Source of the DNA: Lonepinella koalarum
GTDB taxonomy: Bacteria; Pseudomonadota; Gammaproteobacteria; Enterobacterales; Pasteurellaceae
Assembly (NCBI RefSeq): GCF_004565475.1
Contig: NZ_SRHX01000006.1
Coordinates: 62,001 to 126,000, forward strand
Reading direction: 5' to 3'
DNA length: 64,000 bases
Shown: positions 9,403 through 17,448 of the stretch, piece by piece
How the letters are laid out: every line of letters starts with the position of its first letter
Numbering within the stretch: position 1 is the stretch's first letter
The notes under the pieces: generated by a model
What the model was told of the DNA's origin: nothing
Seen by the model: the letters and a program-made list of their open reading frames with translations, nothing else
Database searches by the model: none
Position numbers and translations under genes: made by a program

Positions 9403-9819
9403 TTATTTCGTCGCTCTTCTGGCGAAACTAGAACGGACCGAAACCACCAATAATGTCGCCCAGCCAAATAAAAAAGCTATTCCCCCGACTGGCACAAACA
9501 TAGCAATGGCGCGAGTATTTAACACTGCCATGGTATAAAGTGAACCACTAAATAACAGCATACCTAACAGCCATGAAAAACCGATAATATTCACCGCAGT
9601 TTGACGACATTTAGGTGTATTCTGTGGCATAGTGGCAGAAATAAACCAGCCTAATGCTAACAAAGCAACCGTGTGAAAAGTATGATATTTCCATGCAGTA
9701 TCAAACCAATTTAATTGTTGTAGTGAAAATTCAGGCTGCAAACCATGAGAAACAAAAGCCCCAAAAGCAACACTAATAAACCCGCTCAAGGCGGCAAACG
9801 ATAAAAATTTATTTCCCAT
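9403..9819 (-). CDS. ygdD: DUF423 family inner-membrane protein YgdD
   Basis: Small integral membrane protein with four predicted hydrophobic segments, roughly residues 5-25, 45-65, 75-95 and 100-120, and a basic tail (SSFARRATK). The function of DUF423 proteins is unknown. The N terminus GNKFLSFAALSGFISVAFGAF and the central HTFHTVALLALGW are typical. The reading could start one codon earlier (ATGATG). The second ATG was chosen because the AAGGAG site is then five bases away, and its first base overlaps the gcvA stop (TGATG). Position between gcvA and rlmM matches E. coli ygdD. Confidence 0.88.
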   Translation of the reverse strand: MGNKFLSFAALSGFISVAFGAFVSHGLQPEFSLQQLNWFDTAWKYHTFHTVALLALGWFISATMPQNTPKCRQTAVNIIGFSWLLGMLLFSGSLYTMAVLNTRAIAMFVPVGGIAFLFGWATLLVVSVRSSFARRATK

Positions 9820-10718
9820 CATATCTCCTTATTTATTCCTGATTTATCAATTTCTTGTACAATCCAATGGCGAAATGATTGGATCGTTTTTTCATTATTT
9901 CTAACCTGATTATTGACCACATAAAAAGATTTAGGATCTGGCAATTTCATGGGTAATACTATTTGTAAATTACCTTGATCGATTTCTTGCTGAGCTAACA
10001 TCTGATTCGCTAGAATTAATCCTTGACCATATAAAGCTGTTTGTAAAGCCATTAATGTATGGCTAAATATACATCCATTTTGTACATTTGGCAACTCGAT
10101 ATTTAAAAAATGTGCCATCATTTGCCAGTTATCGTGATTATGAATATGAATCAATTGATGTTGTTGCAAATCTTGTGCCGAATGAATCGGTTTTTTCTCC
10201 AATAATTTAGGTGATGCTAATATCACCAAATCCGCTTTAGCTAATCGCTCCGCATAGAGGTTATCCCAATTACCATAGCCATAATAAATAGCAACATCAA
10301 TATCTTTATTTAAGATACCCTCATCTTGTTCTGTCGCTCGAATCCGAACTTCAATATCTGGATATAATTGATTAAATGAAAATAAATGTGGTACAAGCCA
10401 TTGAATAGCAAAAGTTTGTGGTACACTGATGTTTAACTGAGATTTGTCTTTCGACATAATTTTCTCCGTCACATGAGCGAGTTTCTGCAACAATGGAGAG
10501 ATCTCACCATAATACAGCTTCCCTTTTTCAGTCAGTTCTAACAGCCTATTTTTTCGTATAAATAACTCAATACCTAAAAAATCTTCTAATAATTTAATTT
10601 GATGACTGACAGCCGCTTGGGTAACAAAAAGTTCTTCTGCTGCTTTGGTAAAACTTAAATGGGTAGCTGAACTTTCAAAGGCTTTTAATGAATTTAAAGG
10701 CGGTAAACGTTTCCCCAT
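9819..10718 (-). CDS. gcvA: LysR-type regulator, GcvA (glycine cleavage system regulator)
   Basis: LysR-family DNA-binding regulator, 299 residues. The N-terminal winged helix is very close to E. coli GcvA: GKRLPPLNSLKAFESSA, LSFTKAAEELFVTQAAVSHQ, IKLLEDFLGIELF. The C-terminal half is the effector-binding fold. In E. coli, GcvA activates the gcvTHP operon in glycine and drives the divergent sRNA gene gcvB. Both neighbours agree here: ygdD-rlmM follow, and a GcvB-like sRNA gene lies divergently upstream. No gcvTHP genes are in the window. Confidence 0.93.
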   Translation of the reverse strand: MGKRLPPLNSLKAFESSATHLSFTKAAEELFVTQAAVSHQIKLLEDFLGIELFIRKNRLLELTEKGKLYYGEISPLLQKLAHVTEKIMSKDKSQLNISVPQTFAIQWLVPHLFSFNQLYPDIEVRIRATEQDEGILNKDIDVAIYYGYGNWDNLYAERLAKADLVILASPKLLEKKPIHSAQDLQQHQLIHIHNHDNWQMMAHFLNIELPNVQNGCIFSHTLMALQTALYGQGLILANQMLAQQEIDQGNLQIVLPMKLPDPKSFYVVNNQVRNNEKTIQSFRHWIVQEIDKSGINKEI

Positions 10719-10782
10719 AATTTTTCCCTAATTTTGATGAGTAGGATTAGTTTTTTTTATGTGACAAATTAATTTTTCTCAA

Positions 10783-10811
10783 TTGTCTGGTCTATCCAGC
10801 TACATTATACT
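10783..10811 (+). promoter_or_regulatory. Promoter of the gcvB sRNA gene
   Basis: TTGTCT (10783-10788) and TATACT (10806-10811) form a near-consensus sigma-70 promoter with exactly 17 bases between them. It points away from gcvA into the GcvB sequence, so transcription should begin around 10818. GcvA would be expected to bind just upstream, between the two genes; I could not define its site by eye. Confidence 0.65.
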
Positions 10812-10817
10812 ACAAAC

Positions 10818-10981
10818 ATACTTAATCATGAGTAATTCTTTGATTAATTAGAAGTTCCTTACTTTTAATTAAGTATTATGTTGTGTTTGCATATTGTTCG
10901 GGAAACTGAACATAACTTCCTGTATATTTCGCCCTAAACTTGGGGTAATAACACCGTACTTTACAAGTGCGGTGTTTTTTT
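10818..10981 (+). ncRNA. gcvB: GcvB small regulatory RNA
   Basis: Hfq-dependent sRNA that base-pairs with mRNAs of amino acid and peptide uptake genes. It is divergent from gcvA, as in E. coli. The G/U-rich seed TATGTTGTGTTTGC (within 10874-10890) matches the R1 region of enterobacterial GcvB and the AACACAACAT-type target seed reported in Pasteurella multocida. A second conserved block, ACTTCCTGTATATTTCGCCC (starts 10914), matches E. coli CACTTCCTGTACATTTACCC. A 5' hairpin (10822-10828 with 10841-10847) and a 3' terminator (10950-10981) bound it. The 5' end is inferred from the promoter at 10783-10811. Confidence 0.82.
10950..10981 (+). terminator. Rho-independent terminator of gcvB
   Basis: AACACCG (10950-10956) pairs with CGGTGTT (10970-10976) and is followed by a run of T. 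The right arm includes a full uptake signal AAGTGCGGT, so the DNA uptake signal and the terminator are the same sequence. After it, 10982-11094 holds only the AT-rich ilvE leader. Confidence 0.85.
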
Positions 10982-11094
10982 ATGGTGTCATTCTAACATT
11001 AGCCCATAGAAAATCTCAAATAATAGTTTTCAATCTTTGCATTATCATGTAAATTTAGCGACATCATCTTTTTTAAATACAATAAGGATAAATT

Positions 11095-12111
11095 ATGAAA
11101 GATCTTGACTGGAATAATCTTGGATTTAGTTATATAAAAACAGACTATCGCTATATAGCCTACTGGAAAAATGGCGAATGGCAAAAAGGCGAATTAGTGA
11201 CGGATAATGTGCTACATATTAGCGAAGGTTCCACCGCACTGCACTACGGACAACAATGTTTTGAAGGATTAAAAGCCTACCGCTGTAAAGACGGTTCAAT
11301 TAATCTATTCCGCCCGGATGAAAATGCCAAACGGATGCAACGTAGTTGCCAACGTTTGTTAATGCCTGAAGTGTCTGTTGAAATGTTTGTTGACGCTTGT
11401 AAACAAGTGGTGAAAGCTAATGAACAATGGGTTGGACCTTATGGTTCAGGCGCCACCTTATATTTACGTCCATTCTTGATTGGTGTAGGAGATAATATCG
11501 GCGTGAATACGGCTCCTGAGTACATCTTTTCTATTTTTGTTTGTCCAGTGGGCGCTTATTTTAAAGGTGGTTTAAAACCAACTAATTTTATGGTATCCAA
11601 TTACGATCGTGCCGCTCCACATGGAACTGGGGCTGCCAAAGTCGGTGGAAACTATGCGGCTAGCCTTTATCCGGGTAAAAAAGCTAAAACTCAAGGTTAT
11701 GCCGACTGTATTTATTTAGATCCAACCACACACACCAAAATTGAAGAAGTAGGATCAGCAAATTTCTTTGGTATTACCAAAGACAATAAATTTATCACCC
11801 CTATTTCCCCGTCTATTTTACCAAGTATCACCAAATACTCACTACTCTATTTGGCAAAAGAACGCTTTGGTATGGAAACGATTGAAGGTGATATTTATAT
11901 TAATCAATTAGATCAATTTAGCGAAGCTGGGGCTTGTGGCACAGCAGCAGTGATTACGCCAATCGGCGGTATTCTCAATGGTGATGATTTTCATGTTTTC
12001 TATTCAGAAACCGATGTTGGACCTGTAACTCGTCAACTTTACGAAGAATTAGTTGGTATTCAATTTGGCGACAAACCTGCTCCAGAAGGCTGGGTGGTTA
12101 AAGTCGAATAA
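11095..12111 (+). CDS. ilvE: Branched-chain amino acid aminotransferase (class IV)
   Basis: PLP-dependent fold-type IV transaminase for the last step of leucine, isoleucine and valine synthesis. The 338-residue protein belongs to the longer, eukaryote-like BCAT branch also used by H. influenzae, not the ~309-residue E. coli IlvE branch. Visible motifs are [36 protein letters not shown] (PLP lysine region) and [10 protein letters not shown]. It is transcribed alone, with a strong terminator downstream. GcvB represses several branched-chain amino acid genes in other bacteria, so its position beside ilvE is worth noting but may be coincidence. Confidence 0.95.
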   Translation: MKDLDWNNLGFSYIKTDYRYIAYWKNGEWQKGELVTDNVLHISEGSTALHYGQQCFEGLKAYRCKDGSINLFRPDENAKRMQRSCQRLLMPEVSVEMFVDACKQVVKANEQWVGPYGSGATLYLRPFLIGVGDNIGVNTAPEYIFSIFVCPVGAYFKGGLKPTNFMVSNYDRAAPHGTGAAKVGGNYAASLYPGKKAKTQGYADCIYLDPTTHTKIEEVGSANFFGITKDNKFITPISPSILPSITKYSLLYLAKERFGMETIEGDIYINQLDQFSEAGACGTAAVITPIGGILNGDDFHVFYSETDVGPVTRQLYEELVGIQFGDKPAPEGWVVKVE

Positions 12112-12133
12112 ATAAACTTAAATAATCTTCTTC

Positions 12134-12160
12134 AGTGCGATATTTTATATCGCACTATTT
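12134..12160 (+). terminator. Terminator of ilvE
   Basis: AGTGCGATA (12134-12142) pairs exactly with TATCGCACT (12148-12156) and is followed by a T-rich tract. Confidence 0.8.
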
Positions 12161-12201
12161 CCTTTTTAGACTTCTTTTTCTAAATTATCTCTTGAAAATA
12201 C

Positions 12202-12229
12202 TGAACATTTTCCCCATTTTCTTGTCATA
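12202..12229 (+). promoter_or_regulatory. Candidate sigma-E promoter for degP
   Basis: TGAACAT (12202-12208), 15 bases, then GTCATA (12224-12229) resemble the envelope-stress sigma-E pattern GGAACTT-N15/16-GTCAAA. degP is a classic sigma-E target in gammaproteobacteria, and the element lies 43 bases before the ATG. It is assigned by eye from pattern and context only. Confidence 0.5.
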
Positions 12230-12271
12230 TTCATACGCAAACTATTCACTTAATTTTAGAAAGGAAATATT

Positions 12272-13657
12272 ATGAAAATAAAAAAAACGAGTTTTACCTT
12301 AACGGCTATTGCATTGGGATTAAGTGTGTTAACCAGCCCACTGACTACAATGGCAGAACTACCAAATGAAGTAGCTGGTACAACTTTACCTACTCTAGCG
12401 CCAATGCTAGAAAAAGTGCTTCCTGCCGTGGTTTCAATTAATGTGGAAGGTAAAGAACAAAACACTGTTAGAAATCAAAATATTCCAGAAGAATTCCGTT
12501 TTTTCTTCGGTGATGACTTCTTTGGTAACCGTGGTGGTTCGATCCCAAGACAATTTAAAGGTATGGGTTCTGGTGTAATTATTAACGCACAGAAAGGCTA
12601 TATTTTAACTAACAACCATGTTATCGACAAAGCAGATAAAATCACGGTAATCTTACAAGACGGACGAGAATTAAAGGGTAAAGTAGTGGGTACTGATACA
12701 CAATCTGATGTGGCATTAGTACAAGTAGAAAATCCCAAAAACTTAACTGAAATTAGCATAGCAGACAGTGATAAATTACGTATAGGTGACTTTACTGTGG
12801 CTGTGGGTAATCCGTTCGGATTAGGTCAAACCGTTACTTCGGGGATCGTATCTGCTTTAGGTCGTTCTACAGGTTCTGACAGCGGTACTTACGAAAACTA
12901 TATTCAAACCGATGCAGCGGTAAACCGTGGTAATTCGGGAGGACCATTAATCAATCTAAACGGTGAATTGATTGGCATAAACACGGCTATTATCTCTCCA
13001 AGTGGCGGTAATGCGGGGATTGCTTTCGCTATTCCGTCCAATATGGCAAACAATTTAGTGCAACAAATCATTGAATTTGGTGAAGTTCGTCGTGGTGTAT
13101 TAGGTATCAAAGGTGGAGAACTTAATGCAGATTTAGCTAAAGCCTTTAATATTGATGCACAACAAGGAGCGTTTATTAGCGAAGTATTACCGAATTCAGC
13201 AGCTGCCAAGGCGGGTCTAAAAGCAGGTGATGTGATTACTGAGCTAAATGGTCAAAGAATTAGAAGTTTTGCCGAATTAAGAGCAAAAATTGCCACGTCT
13301 GGAGCCGGCAAAAAATTTGAACTCACTTATTTACGTGATGGTAAAGCAGAAAAAACCGAGGTTACTTTGCAAGCAGATGATTTTGTAAATTCTGGTGAAA
13401 CCAGTACAAATAATATGTTACCTGCTCTTGAAGGGGCTTCTTTAACTAACAGTAAAGAAGGTATTGAAATCGAAAAAATAGAGAAAAATTCCCCAGCGGC
13501 TCAAAGTGGATTAAAAGTAGGCGATGTGATTGTCGGTATTAACCGTCAACCAATAAAAACATTAAAAGACTTACGTAATGCATTAGATGAAAAACCATCT
13601 GCCATTGCACTTAATGTGAAACGTGGACAAAATAATTTCTATTTATTAGTACAATAA
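12272..13657 (+). CDS. degP: Periplasmic serine protease/chaperone DegP (HtrA)
   Basis: Envelope quality-control protease. A signal peptide ends at about Ala28 (TMA|EL). The trypsin-like domain carries the full catalytic triad: His116 (TNNHVIDK), Asp146 (TQSDVAL) and Ser222 (RGNSGGPL). Two PDZ domains follow, at about 260-360 (RRGVLGIKGGEL, PNSAAAKAGLKAGD) and 375-461 (NSPAAQSGLKVGD). The 461-residue length fits DegP/DegQ. The long Q-loop insertion of E. coli DegP is short here, so DegQ is an alternative name. A sigma-E-like promoter upstream favours a stress-inducible DegP role. Confidence 0.93.
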   Translation: MKIKKTSFTLTAIALGLSVLTSPLTTMAELPNEVAGTTLPTLAPMLEKVLPAVVSINVEGKEQNTVRNQNIPEEFRFFFGDDFFGNRGGSIPRQFKGMGSGVIINAQKGYILTNNHVIDKADKITVILQDGRELKGKVVGTDTQSDVALVQVENPKNLTEISIADSDKLRIGDFTVAVGNPFGLGQTVTSGIVSALGRSTGSDSGTYENYIQTDAAVNRGNSGGPLINLNGELIGINTAIISPSGGNAGIAFAIPSNMANNLVQQIIEFGEVRRGVLGIKGGELNADLAKAFNIDAQQGAFISEVLPNSAAAKAGLKAGDVITELNGQRIRSFAELRAKIATSGAGKKFELTYLRDGKAEKTEVTLQADDFVNSGETSTNNMLPALEGASLTNSKEGIEIEKIEKNSPAAQSGLKVGDVIVGINRQPIKTLKDLRNALDEKPSAIALNVKRGQNNFYLLVQ

Positions 13658-13673
13658 TTTTTCTAATCTAGCT

Positions 13674-13704
13674 AAAAGTGCGGTAAAATCTACCGCACTT
13701 TTTT
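13674..13704 (+). terminator. Terminator of degP built from two uptake signals
   Basis: AAAAGTGCGGTA (13674-13685) and its complement TACCGCACTTTT (13691-13702) flank five bases and are followed by T residues. Two facing copies of the uptake signal form the hairpin. Confidence 0.85.
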
Positions 13705-13722
13705 CATTATTAAGGCAAAAGA

Positions 13723-14509
13723 ATGCAAGTTTCCCAACTCTTTATCTACCCAATTAAATCTATCCAAGCTCATCGTATTTATGAAACTTTAGTACAACCA
13801 CAAGGGTTAAATTTTGACCGCCAATTTATGCTCACCGAACCTAACGGCAAATTTATTACCGCACGCAAAGATGGAGAACTTTATCATTTTTCCGCTTATC
13901 CGATTCCACAGGGGTTACAAATTGTGCATAAAGATGGTTCACAACTTATTGTTCGTTATGCCGATTTTAACCAATTACAACCCAATGAAGTATGGGCACG
14001 GAATTTTTATCCTATGTAGCAAGCGATGAAATAAATCAATGGGTTAGTGAAAAACTCAAGCGCCCTGTACAACTACGCTGGCTAGGCAACCAATCACAAC
14101 GTAGAATTAAACATTTTCCCGATAATCCAGTTTCTTTTGCTGACGGCTATCCATTATTACTTTGTACTCAACAATCCCTTGATTTTGTACAACAGCATTG
14201 CCCTACACCGATCCAAATAACCCAATTCCGTCCTAATATTGTGATTGATAGTGAAAATCCAAATGAAGAACATCAATGACAAAAAATTCAAATTGGCGCA
14301 GTACGTTTTTTAAATGGTAAATCTTGCGTACGCTGCTCTCTGACAACAAGAAACCCGACCACAAACAGTTACACGAAAAAATGGAACCTTATCGCACCTT
14401 AAAGAAAGTCAGTAAAGATGATGAAAACCAACCAATTTTTGGGATTAATTTAATTCCGCTAAATTTGGGCATAATTCGGGTTGGAGATAATGTTCAAATA
14501 TTAAAATAA
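13723..14509 (+). pseudogene. ycbX-like MOSC-domain protein, disrupted by two frameshifts and a stop
   Basis: Three overlapping frames together encode one MOSC-domain protein of about 260 residues. YcbX in E. coli binds molybdenum cofactor and helps reduce N-hydroxylated bases. The N-terminal MOSC beta-barrel is intact (QVSQLFIYPIKSIQA, LNFDRQFMLTEPNGKFITAR). The reading moves from NEVW to GTEFLSYVASDEINQW at 13994-13996, consistent with loss of one G from a GGGG run. An in-frame TGA at 14277-14279 stands where Trp is expected (NEEHQ-stop-QKIQIGAVRF). A further one-base loss near 14340-14350 follows CVRCSLTT. Three separate lesions argue for a true pseudogene rather than one sequencing error. 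Confidence 0.85.
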
Positions 14510-14522
14510 TCTACTCAAATAA

Positions 14523-14548
14523 CAAAGGTGCGTTAATTAGCACCTTGT
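14523..14548 (-). terminator. Hairpin downstream of folE
   Basis: CAAAGGTGC (14523-14531) pairs with GCACCTTG (14540-14547) between the ycbX pseudogene and folE, which converge. It is likely the folE terminator. Confidence 0.6.
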
Positions 14549-14557
14549 GTGGACTAT

Positions 14558-15214
14558 TTACTTATTAATCAAACTTAAAAATTCTTTACGTGTTTCCCGA
14601 TCTTCAAGGAATACGCCACCAAAAGCTGATGTTACCGTGTAACTATTGCTATCTTTAATTCCCCTGCATTTCACACAAAAATGGGTAGCTTTGACATAAA
14701 CTGCCACATCTTCTGTTTCCAAAATGGTTTGGAATGCCAACAAAACTTGTTCAGTTAAACGCTCTTGCACTTGTGGACGTTGTGCAAAAAACGCTATCAC
14801 GCGATTAATTTTGGATAATCCAATCACCCATTTTTTCGGGTAATACGCTACTGATACTGTGCCATCAATAGTGACAAAATGATGTTCACAAGTGCTGGTT
14901 AAAGTTACGTCATTGACTAATACCATTTCGCTCACTTTCATGCGATTTTCAATGTTGGTAATCTTCGGAAAATTGGCATAATCTAAGCCACTGAAAATCT
15001 CATCCACAAACATCTTCGCCAAACGGTGTGGAGTTTCTTCAATACTATCATCAGTTAAATCCAGCCCAATTAACGTCAACACATCTCGCATTTTTTGTTC
15101 AATTTCATCACGACGTTGATCTTTGCTTTTGGTCAAGTTTATCATCGGGGTTTCAATCCCTTTCGCCACTAAAGCATCTCGTACCTTAATCGCTTCTGCT
15201 AAAATATTGCTCAT
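14558..15214 (-). CDS. folE: GTP cyclohydrolase I (type 1) FolE
   Basis: Converts GTP to 7,8-dihydroneopterin triphosphate, the entry to folate synthesis. The 218-residue length is standard. Zinc ligands are visible in [13 protein letters not shown] (Cys and His) and [13 protein letters not shown] (second Cys). Other family blocks are [18 protein letters not shown] and [23 protein letters not shown]. It is divergent from moeA across 132 bases. GTP is thus drawn to both folate (FolE) and Moco (MoaA) by genes in this window, though they are not in one operon. Confidence 0.97.
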   Translation of the reverse strand: MSNILAEAIKVRDALVAKGIETPMINLTKSKDQRRDEIEQKMRDVLTLIGLDLTDDSIEETPHRLAKMFVDEIFSGLDYANFPKITNIENRMKVSEMVLVNDVTLTSTCEHHFVTIDGTVSVAYYPKKWVIGLSKINRVIAFFAQRPQVQERLTEQVLLAFQTILETEDVAVYVKATHFCVKCRGIKDSNSYTVTSAFGGVFLEDRETRKEFLSLINK

Positions 15215-15346
15215 TTACGACTCCAATAAAATAATGGGCTATTCTAACAAACATTCAGCTAAGAATAAAATGAGATTATCATTAACGAGATGAAAAGTTT
15301 TAGTATAGAATAGGGATATGATTAATATTCAACAAATAGGATTACT

Positions 15347-16558
15347 ATGCTCACCCTACAACAAGCTCTAGATAAAATTCTCAATACATTACCAACGCCA
15401 ACCATTCATCAGCAAATTTCCATTGAACAAGCAATAAATTTAGTTTGTGCCGAAGATGTAATTTCACCGATTAACGTACCGTCTTTTGATAATTCGGCAA
15501 TGGACGGTTATGCGATTCGTTTGGCAGATGTAGAAAACTCCTTAACCCTTTCGGTAGCTGGCAAATCCTTTGCCGGCAATCCCTTTACAGGGAAATGGGA
15601 GGCACAAAGTGCGGTACGAATCATGACTGGCGCAATGTTACCACAAGGGGCGGATAGCGTGGTGATACAAGAAGATGTCTCGCTCAATGATGATGGTTCA
15701 ATTACACTTGCCGCGGTACCGAAAAATAATCAAAATATTCGTCGAATTGGAGAAGATGTGAAAGTGGGTGATGTGGTACTAAAAAAAGGACAAAAACTTA
15801 GCGCAGTTTCCTTACCATTATTAGCATCGCTTGGCATTACGAAAGTTGCCGTGTATCCACGCTTAAAAGTGGCTGTGCTTTCTACTGGAGATGAACTTGT
15901 GCCGGTAGGAAAACCATTGCAAACAGGACAAATTTACGATACTAACCGTTTTTGCGTGAAATTAATGCTCGAAAAACTCGGTTGCGACGTGTTGGATTTT
16001 GGTATTTTACCTGATGATGAACAACAATTTGAACACGCCTTTTTACAAGCTCAAGCCCAAGCAGATTTGTTAATTACGAGTGGTGGCGTATCCGTAGGAG
16101 AAGCAGATTTCACTAAAACTGTGTTAGAAAAAGTGGGAAACGTGAATTTCTGGAAATTAGCCATGAAACCGGGTAAGCCGTTTGCCTTTGGAAAATTACC
16201 GAATGCTTGGTTCTGTGGTTTACCGGGGAATCCTGTGTCTGCCTTAGTCACTTTCTATCAACTTGTGCAACCTGTGATCGCTCGTTTATCAGGAGCGAAC
16301 TATCAGCCAGCTACCCTATTACACGCGGTAGCCGTAGCCCCCATGAAAAAAGCCGTAGGGCGTTTAGATTTTCAGCGTGGTTTTTATCAAGTCAATGCTC
16401 AAGGACAAATTGAAGTTTATCCTGTCGGTTTTCAAGGGTCGCATTTGTTTAGCGCTTTTGTAAAAAGCAACTGTTTTATTCGTCTTGAACAAGCGCGTGG
16501 CAATGTAGCAATAGGCGAGACCGTGATGATTGAGCCATTTAGTGATTTATTGGGGTAA
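15347..16558 (+). CDS. moeA: Molybdopterin molybdenumtransferase MoeA
   Basis: Inserts molybdate into adenylated molybdopterin to make active Moco. The 403-residue, four-domain protein shows the domain I/II start SFDNSAMDGYAIR, then RIMTGAMLPQGADSVV. The MoCF-like domain III contains VLSTGDELV, GQIYDTNRF, TSGGVSVGEADFTK and MKPGKPFAFGKL, and the molybdopterin-binding GLPGNPVSALVTF follows. The C-terminal beta domain ends the protein. Its stop codon overlaps the moeB start by one base, so moeA and moeB form a translationally coupled operon, as in E. coli. Confidence 0.97.
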   Translation: MLTLQQALDKILNTLPTPTIHQQISIEQAINLVCAEDVISPINVPSFDNSAMDGYAIRLADVENSLTLSVAGKSFAGNPFTGKWEAQSAVRIMTGAMLPQGADSVVIQEDVSLNDDGSITLAAVPKNNQNIRRIGEDVKVGDVVLKKGQKLSAVSLPLLASLGITKVAVYPRLKVAVLSTGDELVPVGKPLQTGQIYDTNRFCVKLMLEKLGCDVLDFGILPDDEQQFEHAFLQAQAQADLLITSGGVSVGEADFTKTVLEKVGNVNFWKLAMKPGKPFAFGKLPNAWFCGLPGNPVSALVTFYQLVQPVIARLSGANYQPATLLHAVAVAPMKKAVGRLDFQRGFYQVNAQGQIEVYPVGFQGSHLFSAFVKSNCFIRLEQARGNVAIGETVMIEPFSDLLG

Positions 16559-17283
16559 TGATGGCAGAATTAACTTATCAAGAAGAACTGCGTTATAACC
16601 GCCAAATTATTTTAAAAGCCGTGGATTTTGCTGGTCAGGAAAAACTTAAGGATAGCCGAATGTTGATTGTGGGTTTAGGCGGATTGGGGTGTTCTGCCAG
16701 TCAGTATTTAGCGGCAGCCGGGATAGGACATTTGACTTTATTGGATTTTGATACGGTGTCGCTTTCTAACTTACAGCGACAAGTGTTACACACCGATGAA
16801 CGAATTGATATGCCAAAGGTACTATCTGCTAAAATTGCCTTGCAGACCATCAATCCTCATATTGAGATTACAGCACTCAACCAAAAACTTGATAAAGAAA
16901 AATTAGCTCAATTAATACCGCAGTTTGATGTGGTACTAGATTGTACCGATAATGTAGAAAGCCGTAATCAATTAGATCGCTGTTGTGAATTAGCCAAAGT
17001 GCCTTTAGTTTCCGGCTCAGCTATTCGAATGGAAGGGCAAATTTCAGTGTTCACCTATGAACCCAATACACCGACTTATCGCCATTTAAGCCAATTATTT
17101 GGTGATAATAGCCTAAGTTGTGTTGAAGCCGGTATCTTGTCACCCTTGGTGGGTATTGTTGGCTCAATTCAAGCATTAGAAGCGATCAAAGTGCGGTTAA
17201 AAATCGGAAATGTTTTAACCGGACGATTATTGATGATTGACGGGTATTCCATGCATTTTCGGGAAATTAAATTGCCTTGTTGA
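16558..17283 (+). CDS. moeB: Molybdopterin-synthase adenylyltransferase MoeB (zinc cysteines absent)
   Basis: E1-like enzyme that adenylates the C-terminal glycine of MoaD so it can receive sulfur. The ATP loop is LIVGLGGLGCSASQYLAAAG, followed by DFDTVSLSNLQRQVLH and VVLDCTDNVESRNQLD. The conserved Cys of LSCVEAGILSPLVGIVG is present. The zinc-binding CxxC pair of E. coli MoeB (PCYRCLS) reads PTYRHLS here. The protein stops at REIKLPC (241 residues), so the second CxxC is missing too. I recall H. influenzae MoeB being similar, so this may be a family trait. An ATG three bases further (16561) is an equally good start. Confidence 0.94.
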   Translation: MMAELTYQEELRYNRQIILKAVDFAGQEKLKDSRMLIVGLGGLGCSASQYLAAAGIGHLTLLDFDTVSLSNLQRQVLHTDERIDMPKVLSAKIALQTINPHIEITALNQKLDKEKLAQLIPQFDVVLDCTDNVESRNQLDRCCELAKVPLVSGSAIRMEGQISVFTYEPNTPTYRHLSQLFGDNSLSCVEAGILSPLVGIVGSIQALEAIKVRLKIGNVLTGRLLMIDGYSMHFREIKLPC

Positions 17284-17448
17284 TTTCATTGCCCTTTTCC
17301 CTTTATAATTCCACTCGTGCGATATTTTCGCGCTTCATTGATATATTGCAAGTTTTGTGTATAGGAAATGAGCCAATCTGAATCTCAATTCATATCATCA
17401 TTGTTATACCTTTCTTGTGTTTTTTCACTTACATTTTATGGACATTTT

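Noticed and set aside
15274-15286. Fur-box-like GATTATCATTAAC between folE and moeA
   Set aside because: Only one half matches well (about 12 of 19 in the full site), in AT-rich DNA, and neither gene is a usual Fur target.
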